A stretch of DNA of 64,000 nucleotides, taken from contig CM040102.1 of assembly GCA_022496805.1 (NCBI GenBank), positions 5,691,001 to 5,755,000 on the forward strand. The letters are read 5' to 3'. A program made the position numbers and the translations under genes. Origin of the DNA: Pohlia nutans. Lineage: Eukaryota; Streptophyta; Bryopsida; Bryales; Mniaceae. The notes below the pieces were generated by a model. The model saw only the letters and a list, made by a program, of their open reading frames with translations. It did no database searches and was not told the DNA's origin. Of this stretch, positions 35,106-46,841 are shown piece by piece (within the stretch, counting starts at the first letter, position 1; the number at the start of each line of letters is the position of its first letter).

Positions 35106-36368
35106 AATTACCGATATAAGCAAGCCAGCAAGTCTACTGGTATGTAAGTCTCGTGTTTTGTTTCGTCTTGTGATGGTACCTTGGATCCTTGCAACTACAA
35201 GGCCGATGAGGGCGTGCTACTACAGTGAAGATGACTGTTATGAATCCGGTTATGAACCGTTTTTCCTACACATGGTGAAGTATTTGAATATTCTTCACTA
35301 GCTGTGAAAATACGTACTTCAATTCCTCATGGAGCTGGTTACTGTAGATTACTAGTTGTGCACAAGTTACGAAATGAGCTGCCGTAGTTAGAAGATGAAT
35401 TGGATGATCAAACATTGAAGATAAATAATGGGCAATTTGGATGCAGCCTTTGTTCCTCCAAATCGTGGTAGATTGCAAATATAAGGATTCTTTGCTTAGG
35501 GGGGTGAAGCACTACATTGCACACAAAATAATATTTGGGCAGGGTGCTCCTACAATTGGTATTGCAAAAAGTGGTTGATCTGTTGTCCCTTGACACGTAC
35601 TTGGGCTTTGATGTAGGCTTTGGTAATGTATTTTCAAAAAGGCATCTAGTTTTACTCACCTTCTTCAATGAAAATACGGTTCTAGAGTTGAAGGACGGGA
35701 AGATACAGTGTTGGGCAGAGTTGAATTTTGCACACGCTATGGACGAGATTGCAGCATTCTTGAAGGGTGAAGATGTACAAGGAATCTTGAAGGAATTTGA
35801 GAAACTAACCAAAAGGAGGGAAGAGACCGCATATTAGTGAAAGTAAGAGATTTGTTCAAGAGAAAATGACATTAGAAAGAACATGAGAACCTCAGAAGGC
35901 CGTCAAAGAAATTATTGTACCTTCTACATGCATACAATTTAATGTATAATTTATTTGTTTTATAAGTAATTTATTAAATAATTAATTTATTGGTTAAATA
36001 AGTAATTAGTAAGTGATTAATTAATTAAACAGTTAAAGATTGGATTTTTATAGTTTTATAGTTTTTAATTTCTTTAATGTTTTTCATGTGGCAAATATAT
36101 TGGATCAGAAAGTTCTTGCAGCCAGGCCCCAAATTCTTTGAAATAAAATTGAAAGACTCGGAAATGAGGAATTATTGGAGCAAGTGCATGTTGCTCAAGA
36201 TATATTTCAGTGTTTCACTGTTCTATTTCACTGTTCATGGAATCCTGTAGGTATAGACGACTCAAGCTTGCACAAGTGCAAGCCCATGACTTCAATTAAC
36301 CCTTTAGTGCCTAGAAGACTACATTGTGGTCATTGGTATCAGAATGCGTTCAAGGTTTCCTTTTTTAA
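35106..36368. other. intergenic with an unrecognised open frame
   Basis: The plus-strand frame 35535-35837 (100 codons) has a plausible hydrophilic C-terminal half (AHAMDEIAAFLKGEDVQGIL), and the minus strand is also open there. It may be a fragment of a gene or retroelement, but I recognise no family and no introns. 35930-36090 is very AT-rich. A lone TTAA-CCCTTTAGTGCC end at 36297 has no partner. Confidence 0.35.
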
Positions 36369-37225
36369 CCCTTAACTTCCTGGGCGATCCAAAATAGGTC
36401 GCGCTATTTTTAGAACTGAAAATATCTTGAGGAAGGAGTGCCCGAATGATTCAAAATTTGGGCCAATTTTGTGTAGAAACGAGTTAACTATCCAATGGTG
36501 TAGTTTGATTTGGAGAAATGCACATTGTCAATTTTACAAAAATCCACAAGTGTTGGGTGGTCACAAAACTGAGGAAGAAAAGTCAGCAAAAGAGAGTGAC
36601 GAGCGAATGACGAGCTGCCACGTGTTCTAGTTGGGCAGGGCGGCTTGTGGGTGGGTGTAGCTACTGAAATGCAAATCTTGCACTTGGATTTCACCTTTTT
36701 TCCAAAATTCTTTTCCCTGCTATATGTGTTCTTTTGTGTACTTTCAACTTACCGTGTCCGATTTTGCAATGGAAGATCAGATTTGTAGGAAGTTATAAGA
36801 TTTCTCTCAAAGTCACAAAAAAACTAGTAAAAAGTGGATGTCATGTCAAGGCCTCTTTCTCACTCATTTTTATCCTAAAAATACAAAACTTGTTGTCATG
36901 CATAGGGAATTTCATTATCTTCAGAATGACAAGAATGCACCAACTTTCTAAAATAGTATGTGCCCAAGAGACTCGGTCAAAGCTCATTTTCAGCAGTGAG
37001 AAAACAGTGAATTTCTTGGAGTACCCTTCACTTTTATGTCCCATCCAAGCAACCTATAACTTGGATTGACACCAAATTTTGTAAAGATGAAGGTGACTTG
37101 TATATCTACAAGATCTTACGGTTGATTTTGTAAAAAAGTGAACTACATAAGTTTGAGCAACATGTATCCCTAACCAAAAAAATCAGGGTCCAAAACGCGA
37201 TGAAAATGGTTCAGGAAGTTAAGGG
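36369..37225 (+). mobile_element. TTAA-type element, family J, 857 bp
   Basis: A perfect 14-bp terminal inverted repeat (CCCTTAACTTCCTG) with TTAA on both sides (36365-36368 and 37226-37229). It is the longest TTAA element here. The frames inside (plus 36734-37069, 111 codons) show no transposase motif that I can recognise, so it is treated as non-autonomous. No second copy is seen. Confidence 0.88.
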
Positions 37226-37689
37226 TTAAAGTTAAAACAATGAAAGGTAATGCTAACAATGAGATTGTTACCTATGGTAATATTGAGGGAATTAAAGGGG
37301 AGCAGTTGTCAGAATTGATAGCTAAGGCAGTTGTTGCCTTGAAAGCAGAGAGAGGAGAGGAAGAAGAGGAAGCATGTATTTGAAGTTCGTGGTGAAGATT
37401 CCAATGTTGGTGTTGGTAGAGAGTACAACATGGGTGCTGGTGGAAATTTCGATCTTGGTGTTGGTGGAGATACCAAGGTGTTTGGTGAACTGAAGGGTTC
37501 AAAGAGGAATTGTAGTCAATCCCACCATTTGAAGTCAAGGGAGAGTCCTTCCTACTCTTTTTTGTCATTTGCCAGTCTTCCAACTCTAATAGTGGGAGTC
37601 ATTCTTCAAGCTCATCCTACCGTCCTAAGAGAAGATATAGAAGGCGGATGCAGGTTGATGTCGTGAATGATGTCCGTAAGCTTGATTTT

Positions 37690-38215
37690 TGTTGTAACAT
37701 GCTCATCAAATTTCAACTTCAATCCACTGACCGACATGCTAGTTTGTTTAAGCCTATACATGGCTAGACGCATGGTAGAGTTAAAGTTACCAGAAAGGAA
37801 ATTTTGAAGAAATGACTACTTGAACTCCAGCCAAGTTCTAATGGGGCCTAACCCATGACTCTTACAGTCCATTTTTAATGTATCAAACCAAATACGAGCC
37901 TTATTTTTGAAAAGAATAACAACGACCTTGATTTAATTCATTTATGAGTATCTTTTAGTAAAAATATTCTCAACAATAGACACAAGAAAGAACGTCCTCA
38001 AGCTTAACAACATATTCACCAAAAGTAGGACAAAAAGCAAGCTTATGGACATCATTCACAACATCAACGTGCATCCGCCTTCTATATCTTCTCTTAGGAC
38101 AGTAGAAAGAGCTTGAAGAATGACTCCTACTATTAGAGTTGGAGGACTCTAATGACAAAAAAGGGAAGGAAGTATTCTCCCTTGACTTCAAGTGGTGGGA
38201 TCTCCTCCTTGGGCT
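37690..38215 (-). pseudogene. decayed LTR-retrotransposon Gag fragment
   Basis: Reading the minus strand, a Ser/Asn-rich stretch and an Arg-rich patch (KRRYRRR) are followed by VVNDVHKL and, after a frame change, FKNKARIWFDTLK, GLGPIRTWLEF, a TAG stop, and then MRLAMYRL. The order A-x-x-W...L...PI-x-T-W followed by a basic helix is the pattern of the retrotransposon Gag domain of Ty3/gypsy-type elements. Frameshift and stop show it is dead. No LTR, protease or polymerase is seen nearby. The family assignment is by motif only. Confidence 0.55.
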
Positions 38216-38689
38216 ACGATTCTTTTTTGAGCCTCAGGAATTTCAGACCCCACTGATTCTGCACTGATTCAGTGCGATTTCCGATATTTCAAGGGTTCGT
38301 ACGATTTTCGCACTGATTCCGCATCGTTGCGTCATTCATCGCAACTACACTGATATGACACGATGTTCGTACAAGCGGATATAGTACTGATTCAAAACGA
38401 TTGATACATCCATTGAAAACGTATGAATTCAGCACTCTTTATAGTCGTCAAATGTCATGTTTTAATCGTCTTTAAAACTACACTGATTCAGTGCGTTTTT
38501 CGTGCGACATCATCTTTTCCATATCTAGATTTTCTTTTCTTTTTATATCTAAATTTGATCAAAATAGTATTATTAAAAAATATAAAATAAAATAAAATAT
38601 TAAAAAATATAAAATAAATATTTTCCTCGCTACCCACTTCAACTACACGAAAATTGCCCGCACATGCGGTGGGGCCCACTATGGCTTCC

Positions 38690-38767
38690 CAAGCTCTATC
38701 GCCAACGGTGGGATTTGAACTCTCAACCTCCCGGTTGCTAATCTAGTTCCAAACCACCAAACCACCT
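38690..38767 (-). repeat. tRNA-derived (SINE-like) module inside G1
   Basis: On the minus strand TGGTTTGGTGG resembles an A box, and GAGTTCAAATCCC, about 40 bases further on, is a near-perfect B box, preceded by AGCAACCGGGAGGTTG. The spacing fits a tRNA-derived promoter. The same module is at 41917-41985 in G2, so it joined the element before amplification. Confidence 0.6.
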
Positions 38768-38818
38768 CAAACTCTTCATGCATAGAATGGAACTCTTTTG
38801 GTAATTATCAAACTTTTT

Positions 38819-39165
38819 TTTCAGCAGACTTTGAATGTTTTTAACTATGTGAAAAAAACTTTTTTTCCAAATTTTTTTTTTGCACTAGATTATGCAAGAC
38901 GTTTTCTATATCTAGGATTTATTTCATAATTTTTTGAATTTTTTAAATTTTTGCCAAAATCGTGATGGCAGATCATGGCTGTGAGCTGTTTTTTTTTTCA
39001 GCGGACTTTGAATGTTTTTAACTATGTGAAAAAAACTTTTTTTCCAAATTTTTTTTTTGCACTAGATTATGCATGACGTTTTCTATATCTAGGATTTTTT
39101 CATAATATTTTGAATTTATTTATTTTTTGCCAAAATCGTGGTGGTTGTGAGCTATTTTTTTTTGC
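38819..39165 (-). repeat. two tandem units of about 180 bp in G1
   Basis: Both units share GACTTTGAATGTTTTTAACT, TTTGCACTAGATTATGCA, GTTTTCTATATCTAGGATTT and GCCAAAATCGTG. The same pair occurs in G2 (41530-41885), and about one and a half units in G3. Confidence 0.9.
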
Positions 39166-39960
39166 TCCTATGATGAAAAGTACAGTGATAACCAATAATT
39201 CCAAATTTGAATTCTAAAAATATAAAATGTTATTTCTTGGAAATTTTAATGTGTATTGCTTCTAAACTCTATAAATGAAGATCTAAAAATGTTTTGGGAA
39301 ATTAAACCGGAAGTATAATTTAAAGAAGATTCTTGGAATATTCCAATATATTCTAAAATAATATAAAACATTTTGAAAGATTCCAAAAAATTCCAAAAAA
39401 TTCCAAAAAATTCCAAAAATATTGTACACGGATGTCGTACAAAAATAATTTGCATTATAATAGATACTGAAATCGCACGAATATAATAAATGGCATTAAT
39501 ATGATACGTATACGATATTGAATTTGCATTAACTAAAACCGCACGTTATCCGTGTCTTATCAGCCATGTGATGTAAATACACGATTAACGCACGGATTCC
39601 GTCAAGCACGACTTTCGTGCGGAAACAACACTTTTATGATAATCGTTGAAAAGACACTGCATCGACACTCTAGTAATGCATGTCACTTCCGTACCGTAAC
39701 GACACTTCTAAATGCACGTATGACGTGCGGAATCAGTGTTTAACGATAAACGCACTGAATCAGTGGGGTCGGAAATTCCTGATGGCAGCCCTTTAGTTCA
39801 CCAAGCACCTAAGTGGTATCTTGACCAACACCAAGATCGGAATTTCTACCAGCACCCATATTGTACTCTCCACCAACACCAACATTGAAATCTTCACCAC
39901 AAAATTCAGATACATGCTTCCTCTTCTTCTAAGTGAAAGTCATAGGTTTACCTAAAACTG

Positions 39961-40296
39961 ATCACATGCTCTAATGTACAAATGACGTACATCTTCCCTT
40001 TAAAAATCTAGAAATTAGGCAAGAATCAAGGTGGTTGGTTTTGGGGTAGTGGTTGGTAATAGGACAACCAATTGTACATGACTTGGCACAAATTTAACCA
40101 CATGTGATGTAGTTGAATGGAGATATTTGCCATGGAAAGGAGGATTGATTTAGTAAATGATTTTATTTCACGAGACTAAATCGAATAGGTTTATAAATAT
40201 GAGTAAATTGAATGACATCAATTACTGTTGATCCTTTCTTGTAAGGAATGTGAGAGGTCTACTGCTCAAGAGTTTTGAAGAATAATAAAGACTACA
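39961..40296. other. intergenic, nothing seen
   Basis: Spacer between the gag-like arm and element G2; no feature recognised. Confidence 0.5.
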
Positions 40297-40561
40297 TCAG
40301 GAATTTCCGACCCCACTCATTCTGCACTGATTCAGTGCGTTTATCGTTAAACACTGATTTCGCACGTCATACGTGCATTTAGAAGTGTCGTTACGGTACG
40401 GAAGTGACATGCATTACTAGAGTGTCGATGCAGTGTCTTTTCAATGATTATCAGAAAAGTGTTGTTTCCGCACGAAAGTCGTGCTTGACGGAATCCGTAC
40501 GTTAATCGTGTATTTACATCACATGGCTGATAAGACACGGATAACGTGCGGTTTTAGTTAA

Positions 40562-41129
40562 CCCCTGAACGTCCTCACCCTTTTCAGATTTGGCAGTTTT
40601 TCAAAAATGCACTATAAAATGCAACTAAGAGGGGTATTTTCAATTTGATGAATGAATAAAAGTTGTACATTATGCATTTTAGATTCTATCCATACGGTTA
40701 GATTTGCTATTGCTATCACCAATATTTGTGTATAAATTTTAAAACTTAGAATTTAGAGCTCTTTTGTAATATGATTACGAATAAGATATTGACAATCTAA
40801 TATTGAATTTTTTTGAGATGGGTTGAAATGTGATACTCTAAGTGTAGTGATTTTTGGAGATTTTTTGGTTGTTTATTTCTAGTACTTGACTTTTTCAAGA
40901 GCACTTTTAGACTAAAATCTTTCAAATTTGGGGTGGAACACTACAACATGAAATGAGGCATAAAAATTTCACAAATCCTCCCCTTTCAAATCAGATTACA
41001 CGTGCACGAAGCTAACTTCCCATAAAAGTTTTAGTAAAAATTTCACACTGCAAAAAGTGCATGATCGATGAGAAATCCGAGTTCAAATCCGTACACCATC
41101 CAAAATATGGATGGTTGGGCGGTTAGGGG
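40562..41129 (+). mobile_element. TTAA-type MITE, family F copy 1, inserted in G2
   Basis: A 568-bp element from CCCCTGAACGTCCTCACCC to GGGCGGTTAGGGG, with TTAA at 40558-40561 and 41130-41133. G1 (39529) and G3 (about 43612) read straight through as GCATTAACTAAAACCG or CATTAACTTAAACCG, with a single TTAA. This is direct evidence of a TTAA target duplication. Other, damaged copies are at 30984 and 44820. Confidence 0.95.
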
Positions 41130-41916
41130 TTAATGCGAATTCAGTATTGTATACGTATCATATTAATGCCATCTATTATATTCGTGCGATTTCAGTATCT
41201 ATTATAATGCAAATTATTTTCGTACGACATCCATGTACAATATTTTAATATATTTTTTGGAATCTTTTGGAATCTTTTGGAATCTTTTGGAATCTTTTGG
41301 AATCTTTTATATTATTTTGGAATATTTTGGAATATGTTGGAATATTCTAAGAATCTTCTTTAAATTATACTTCCGGTTTAATTTCCCAAAACATTTTTAG
41401 ATCTACATTTATAGAGTTTAGAAGCAATACACATTAAAATTTCCAAGAAATAACATTTTATATTTTTAGAATTCAAACTTGGTATTATTGGTTATCATTG
41501 TACTTTTCATCATAGGAGCAAAAAAAATAGCTCACAACCACCACGATTTTGGCAAAAAATAAATAAATTCAAAATATTATGAAAAAAATCCTAGATATAG
41601 AAAACGTCCTGCATAATCTAGTGCAAAAAAAATTTGGAAAAAAAGTTTTTTTCACATAGTTAAAAACATTCAAAGTCCGCTGGAAAAAAAAAAACAGCTC
41701 ACAGCCATGATCTGCCATCACGATTTTGGCAAAAATTTAAAAAATTCAAAAAATTATGAAATAAATCCTAGATATAGAAAACGTCCTGCATAATCTAGTG
41801 CAAAAACAAAATTTGGAAAAAAAGTTTTTTTCACATAGTTAAAAACATTCAAAGTCTGCTGAAAAAAAAGTTTGATAATTACCAAAAGAGTTCCATTCTA
41901 TGCATGAAGAGTTTGA

Positions 41917-41985
41917 GGTGGTTTGGTGGTATGGAACTTGATTGGCAACCGGGAGGTTGAGAGTTCAAATCCCACCGTTGGCGAT
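41917..41985 (+). repeat. tRNA-derived (SINE-like) module inside G2
   Basis: TGGTTTGGTGG (A-box-like) and GAGTTCAAATCCC (B-box-like) lie about 40 bases apart on the plus strand, with GGCAACCGGGAGGTTG between. It corresponds to 38690-38767 in G1. Confidence 0.6.
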
Positions 41986-42441
41986 AGAGCTTGGGAAGCC
42001 ATAGTGGGCCCCACCGCATGTGCGGGCAATTTTCGTGTAGTTGAAGTGGGTAGCGAGGAAAGTAATTATTTTATATTTTCTATTATTTTATTTTATTTTA
42101 TATTTTTTAATAATACTATTTTGATCAAATTTAGATATAAAAAGAAAATAAAATCTAGATATGGAAAAGATGATGTCGCACGAAAAACGCACTGAATCAG
42201 TGTAGTTTTAAAGACGATTAAAACACGACATTTGACGACTATAAAGAGTGCTGAATTCATACGTTTTCAATGGATGTATCAATCGTTTTGAATCAGTACT
42301 ATATCCGCTTGTACGTGTCATATCAGTGTAGTTGCGATGAATGACGCAACGATGCAGAATCAGTGCGAAATCGTACGAACCCTTGAAATATCGGAAATCG
42401 CACTGAATCAGTGCAGAATGAGTGGGGTCCGAAATTCCTGA

Positions 42442-42956
42442 TGTAAACACTCATGCGTTATATTTTCCATGGGTTGTACGCAATCTGGGAGCTTCTCCTC
42501 TACGGCCACTCAGTATTTCAATACGGAGTTGATAGAGCTACAAGGGAGTTTAACTGAAAGTCTCGTGGACTACATCAGTAAGAGTTGGACTTCTATACTG
42601 GTGACTACTACAAATCTGCCCTCAGTCGGTAACTAGTACATGTTACAAATTAGGTAGTCCAGACAGCAAATAAACGAAATACCGAGAAGTAATACTCAAA
42701 AAGGAGGGAGGATCAGAACAAAGACTAAATCATAATAGAGGAAGCTTGAAACTGTAGTTTGGAAAAATGTGCCTTGCCAAGGAGTTTGGTTCTATAGCTT
42801 ATATACAAAGTGCAAGCCGATCGTTACTACAGTGTCCATCCTCGAAAGGGGAGAGTAGTATTGTTCCAATGTCCCCTTGTCCAGTGGACACCGGGTCATT
42901 GACATTACAAACGGACACTTTATTCACGCCGGCCTTGCAATAGGGTCAGAGTTACA
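42442..42956. other. spacer between G2 and G3
   Basis: No gene. GGTCATTGACATTACAAACG and CACTTTATTCACGCCGGCC near 42893-42933 match 25837-25880, pointing to a shared, unclassified dispersed repeat. Confidence 0.5.
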
Positions 42957-43877
42957 TCAGGAATTTTTCTATATATATCAGATTATGCAGGACTTTTTCT
43001 ATATATAGGATTTTTTTCATAAGTTTTTGAATTTTTGAATTTTTTGCCAAAATCGTGATGGCAGATCATGGCTGTGAGCTGTTTTTTTTTTCGAGGACTT
43101 TGAATGTTTTTAACTATGTGAAAAAAACTTTTTTTCCAAATTTTTTTTTGCACTAGATTATGCAAGAATTTTTCTATATCTAGAATTTTTTTCATAATAT
43201 TTTGAATTTTTTTATTTTTTGCCAAAATTGTGGTGGTTGTGAGCTATTTTTGTTTTGCTCCTATGATGAAAAGTACAATGATAACCAATAATACCAAATT
43301 TGAATTCTAAAAATATAAAATGTTATTTCTTTGAAATTTTAATGTGTATTGCTTCTAAACTCTATAAATGTAGATCTAAAAATGTTTTGGGAAATTAAAC
43401 CGTAAGTATAATTTAAAGAAGATTCTTGGAATATTCCAACATATTCCAAAATAATATAAAATATTTTGAAAGATTCTCAAAGATTCTCAAAAATATATTA
43501 AAATATTGTACACGGATGTCGTACGAAAATAATTTGCATTATAATAGATACTGAAATCGCACGAATATAGTAAATGGCATTAATATGATACGTATACGAT
43601 ATTGAATCCACATTAACTTAAACCGCATGTTATCCGTGTCTTATTAGCCATGTAATGTAGATACACGATTAACGCACGGATTCCGTCAAGCACGACTTTC
43701 GTGCGGAAACAACACTTTTGTCATAATCATTGAAAAGACACTGCATCGACATCTTAGTAATGCATGTCACTTCCGTACGATAACGACACTTCTAAATGCA
43801 CGTATGACGTGCGGAATCAGTGTTTAACGATAAACGCACTGAAATCGTGCAGAATGAGTGGGGTCTGAAATTCCTGA
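42957..43877 (+). mobile_element. family G element, copy 3 (internally deleted)
   Basis: The left end jumps from TCAGGAATTTTTCTATATAT directly into the internal tandem unit, so the left subterminal region and the tRNA-like module are missing. The right part (CACGGATGTCGTACGAAAAT to GGTCTGAAATTCCTGA) is intact and aligns with G1. Length 921 bp; flanks TACA/TGTA as in G2. Confidence 0.85.
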
Positions 43878-44819
43878 TGTACGTTTCTATTTGTCTATCT
43901 GCAAGCCAATCTGACCTAACTGTCATATTGGTAAAAGAGGTTTTTATAAATCTACTTTTTCTGATAACTTGAAAAATTACCGGAGTAGTAAAAACCCCAG
44001 TCGGTAAACTATTGGTAGTTACTAATTTACCGTTAACAAAATTGATGATTCACAGGTACATGGAGGGTGCATAGTATAAGTATGTATTAATTAGAATATC
44101 ATTCATAATTTGAACAACATTGACATGTGCACTAGGTGAATAAGATTGCTCCCAAGTATGACCAAAACTTATATCCTAAATGTTTGTTGAAATCATTTCT
44201 AAACTAACATATTGTTGAAAAGAACATACAAAATTACTAAATGTGCTTTAATTAAAAGGGATGGAAATAGACCAAGCATCTAAATTAAAAGTGACGGTGA
44301 TGATTTTGGGAATCATGCTCTCATTGGATATGAATGTCCTTTCAACCTAATGAGGTGGTTTAAAGGGATTTAGTCATCATTCAATAATAAATAGGAATAA
44401 ATAGCTATGACTAGAGAACCAAAAGACCTACGTATTGTAGAGGGCAAAATAACTAATGCATTTGACAAAGTCAAAGGCCGTATCCATTGTTTGTATATCT
44501 TTTGATCCTTTTGTTTTCTTTAAGTGCTTTTTAAACACAAATTAAACTTAAAAGCATAAACCCAATGCAAGAATAGCAAGACGTATTCTATTTTTGCCTC
44601 TTGGTTTAGAGCTTTAAGTGTGGATCATAGAATTCTATAACACTTGTATTAATCTCAAATTCAATGATTAAATGGCTCTCATGTAGCATGTCTTTATCAA
44701 GTTATTATTGTAACAAATATTGGATTCTCACTACTTTGCTTTGTGTATTGTATCACAAAATCAAACAAATTACAAAGTTTGAATTAGCATGAATTTTCCA
44801 TGTTATTATTGTTACAAAG
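43878..44819. other. intergenic, nothing seen
   Basis: AT-rich with no supported gene. GTCGGTAANNTANTNGTA blocks near 44000 resemble sequence near 42620 in the G2-G3 spacer. Confidence 0.45.
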
Positions 44820-45335
44820 ATTAAGTGCTTGAGCATCCATTTTTTGGACAATGTATAGATTTCATCCATGTTTACCAATTTGTCATTCACATTTTGTACT
44901 GTGGATGTTTTACTTTAGATATTATGGGAAATTAACTTCATGCACATGTGATTCATTAGAAAGGCGATAATTTGTGAAATTTTGAATGCTTCATTTCAGC
45001 TTGTAGTGATTCACCTAAAATTTCAAAGGTTTCAGTATAAAAGTGCTTTTAAAAAAATCAACTTATAAATCAAGCCACCAAAAAATCTCCAAAACTCATT
45101 ACACCTCAAATATTACATTTCAACCATTTGCAACAAAATTCATCTAGAGATTGTCAATATCATATTTGTAGTTGAATTACAAAAAAAAATTGCATTATGA
45201 ATTTCAATTTTTTTACAAAATATTGGTGACACAAAAATCATAGATCTAACCGTATCGATAGAATCTAAAATTCATGATGTAAAACTTTTATTCATACATC
45301 AAGTTCAAAATATCCCTCTTGGTTGCATTTAATAA
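44820..45335 (-). mobile_element. TTAA-type MITE, family F copy 3 (decayed ends)
   Basis: The interior aligns with the reverse complement of 40562-41129 over about 470 bp: GTAGTGATTCACCTAAAATT, CATTTCAACCATTTGCAAC, GATAGAATCTAAAATTCATG and AAAATATCCCTCTTGGTTGC. The ends are too diverged to place exactly. Confidence 0.75.
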
Positions 45336-46841
45336 CACTCCGGGAGTTCACTGCGATAATATTAGAAAACAATGTGCCAAAAAATATAGGGTACTTTATA
45401 TTCAGAAAAGGAAAATTTTAGAATTTTCTTAGAAGTAAGATAGGTGAGTATGTATGATAAAATGTGTATTATAAATACGAGTATAAATAATATAGGTTTG
45501 ATATAAACAATGCATATTTTTTTAAATATTTGTAAAAATATACCATAGGGCTTAAGGATCCTAGGTTTTTTTTTTGAAACATGGTATCCTCTATGTTCGG
45601 AGGCGGGAAGATTTTGGATGAAAATGATGTCCATTCAATTGGAAAAATGGGATGAAAGACTGATGAGGACATATGACGGATTAGGGTTTAGAAAAAATTG
45701 GAGAAGAACGTTGTTGGAAGATTTGGTTTTGAGAGTTTTCTTGTCACCTTTCTGAGAGGCGGGGTTTGCAAGTTCAGTGTTGGCGAGAGTTTTCTTCTTG
45801 GATGTTGTCACCAATCTGAAAGGTAGAGTTTGCAGCTCGGTTTGCAGGTTTTGTTTCAGCGTAATGTGTTGGATTCTTGTTTGGTTAAACAAACAAGTCT
45901 TCGGTAGTTTTAGCAAGTTATTCTCTAGCTCTTTCTACTTTGAGTGGAGGTCAAATCTTCAAACTGACCACACAATCGACACTCAGTACTGTTGTGTTTA
46001 ATTGTGCGTGTAACTTGATTGAGGAGCATGGGCTGATTTTGTTGCTTGAAAATGTTTATGAACACTTTTAATGTAAAACCTTGCTGTGCCTTGGATTTTG
46101 GTGACTTAGTACTTTGAATGCTCCTAAACCTTTTAGAGCAAAATCAAATAATTATAATGAACATACCTAGCTTTAAATTAGAGCTTCATAAAATTTAAAA
46201 GTAATTATAGGGTCATTTAAAAAATAAGAAATTAGCAAAATATATAATAATATGGTACAAAAATTAAGAATGGATAATTAAATACCCCTTGAATAAATAC
46301 CTTTGTCACGCAGGTGTATACATATATACATGTCTAGTGAACTCCCCGAGTAATAACATTTGCATCTTTGCAAAAGTGCCGAATTTCGAAAAGGCTTTAC
46401 GCATCTAGGGATTAGATTGATATGAACTTCGCATGCCGCTTTTGTTACAAAGATTGGTTTGGCATAACTTTGTCAAAACATTATTTTGATGATGAAATGC
46501 GGTCCAATAGAAGACCACATGAGCTCAACCATAGCCACATTTAGGTTTATTGAATTGTGAAAAGAAGTATGGAATTAATGAAACCAGTGTAGCCTACCAA
46601 TGCACTATTGGTCAAAATGGTGATTCTCTATAATATAGCATGAAAGAAAACCCCCTCATTTCCTTTTTTGATGGAAATAAAATAGGACTTCAAAAAACAT
46701 GGGGTTATTATTTAATTATAATAGGATCATTATAATCATAAATTGTGCATGTAAATGAATCAATTTTCATGTGCACTTTGTGGGTACATAGGATGAAATT
46801 ATAATGCATGAGAATGTACTGACACGTCATCCAAAACATTC
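45336..46841. other. intergenic, no gene seen
   Basis: Open frames at 45362-46001 overlap on both strands without recognisable products. Nothing else is supported. Confidence 0.4.

Larger units (their letters stand above)
38234..39782 (+). mobile_element. family G element, copy 1
   Basis: The ends are TCAGGAATTTCAGACCCCAC and its inverted partner ending GGAAATTCCTGA, followed inward by CTGATTCAGTGCG palindromes and many CGTGCG or TACGTA-type subterminal repeats. The middle holds a tRNA-derived module (38690-38767), two tandem units of about 180 bp (38819-39165) and A/T-rich sequence with ATTCCAAAAA repeats. It is non-coding, 1.55 kb. The subterminal repeats recall CACTA-like elements, but the terminal motif differs. 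Superfamily unknown. Confidence 0.85.
37360..39960. repeat. inverted duplication of a gag-like segment, right arm split by element G1
   Basis: The left arm (37360-37690) reads GGTGAAGATTCCAATGTTGG...AGAAGATATAGAAGGCGGAT. The right arm is its inverted copy in two parts, about 38030-38233 and 39783-39960, with family G copy 1 between. The left arm therefore shows the empty site of G1. Arms are diverged but clearly alignable; the loop is about 340 bp. Confidence 0.8.
40297..42441 (-). mobile_element. family G element, copy 2 (carries a TTAA MITE)
   Basis: The ends TCAGGAATTTCCGACCCCAC and GGTCCGAAATTCCTGA are inverted repeats. It is flanked by TACA...TGTA, so CATCAGG...CCTGATG with TA outside is one reading. 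Minus the 572-bp insertion at 40562-41133 the element is about 1.57 kb and aligns with the reverse complement of G1 throughout. A GGAATCTTTT tandem run lies at 41259-41308. Frames inside are translation of repeats. Confidence 0.88.

Noticed and set aside
35535..35837. Small host gene of 100 codons
   Set aside because: No family recognised and the opposite strand is also open over much of it; kept only as an unassigned frame in the intergenic note.
38690..38767. Functional tRNA gene in family G
   Set aside because: A and B boxes are present, but the acceptor stem and anticodon arm do not pair convincingly and the same block is repeated inside transposons.
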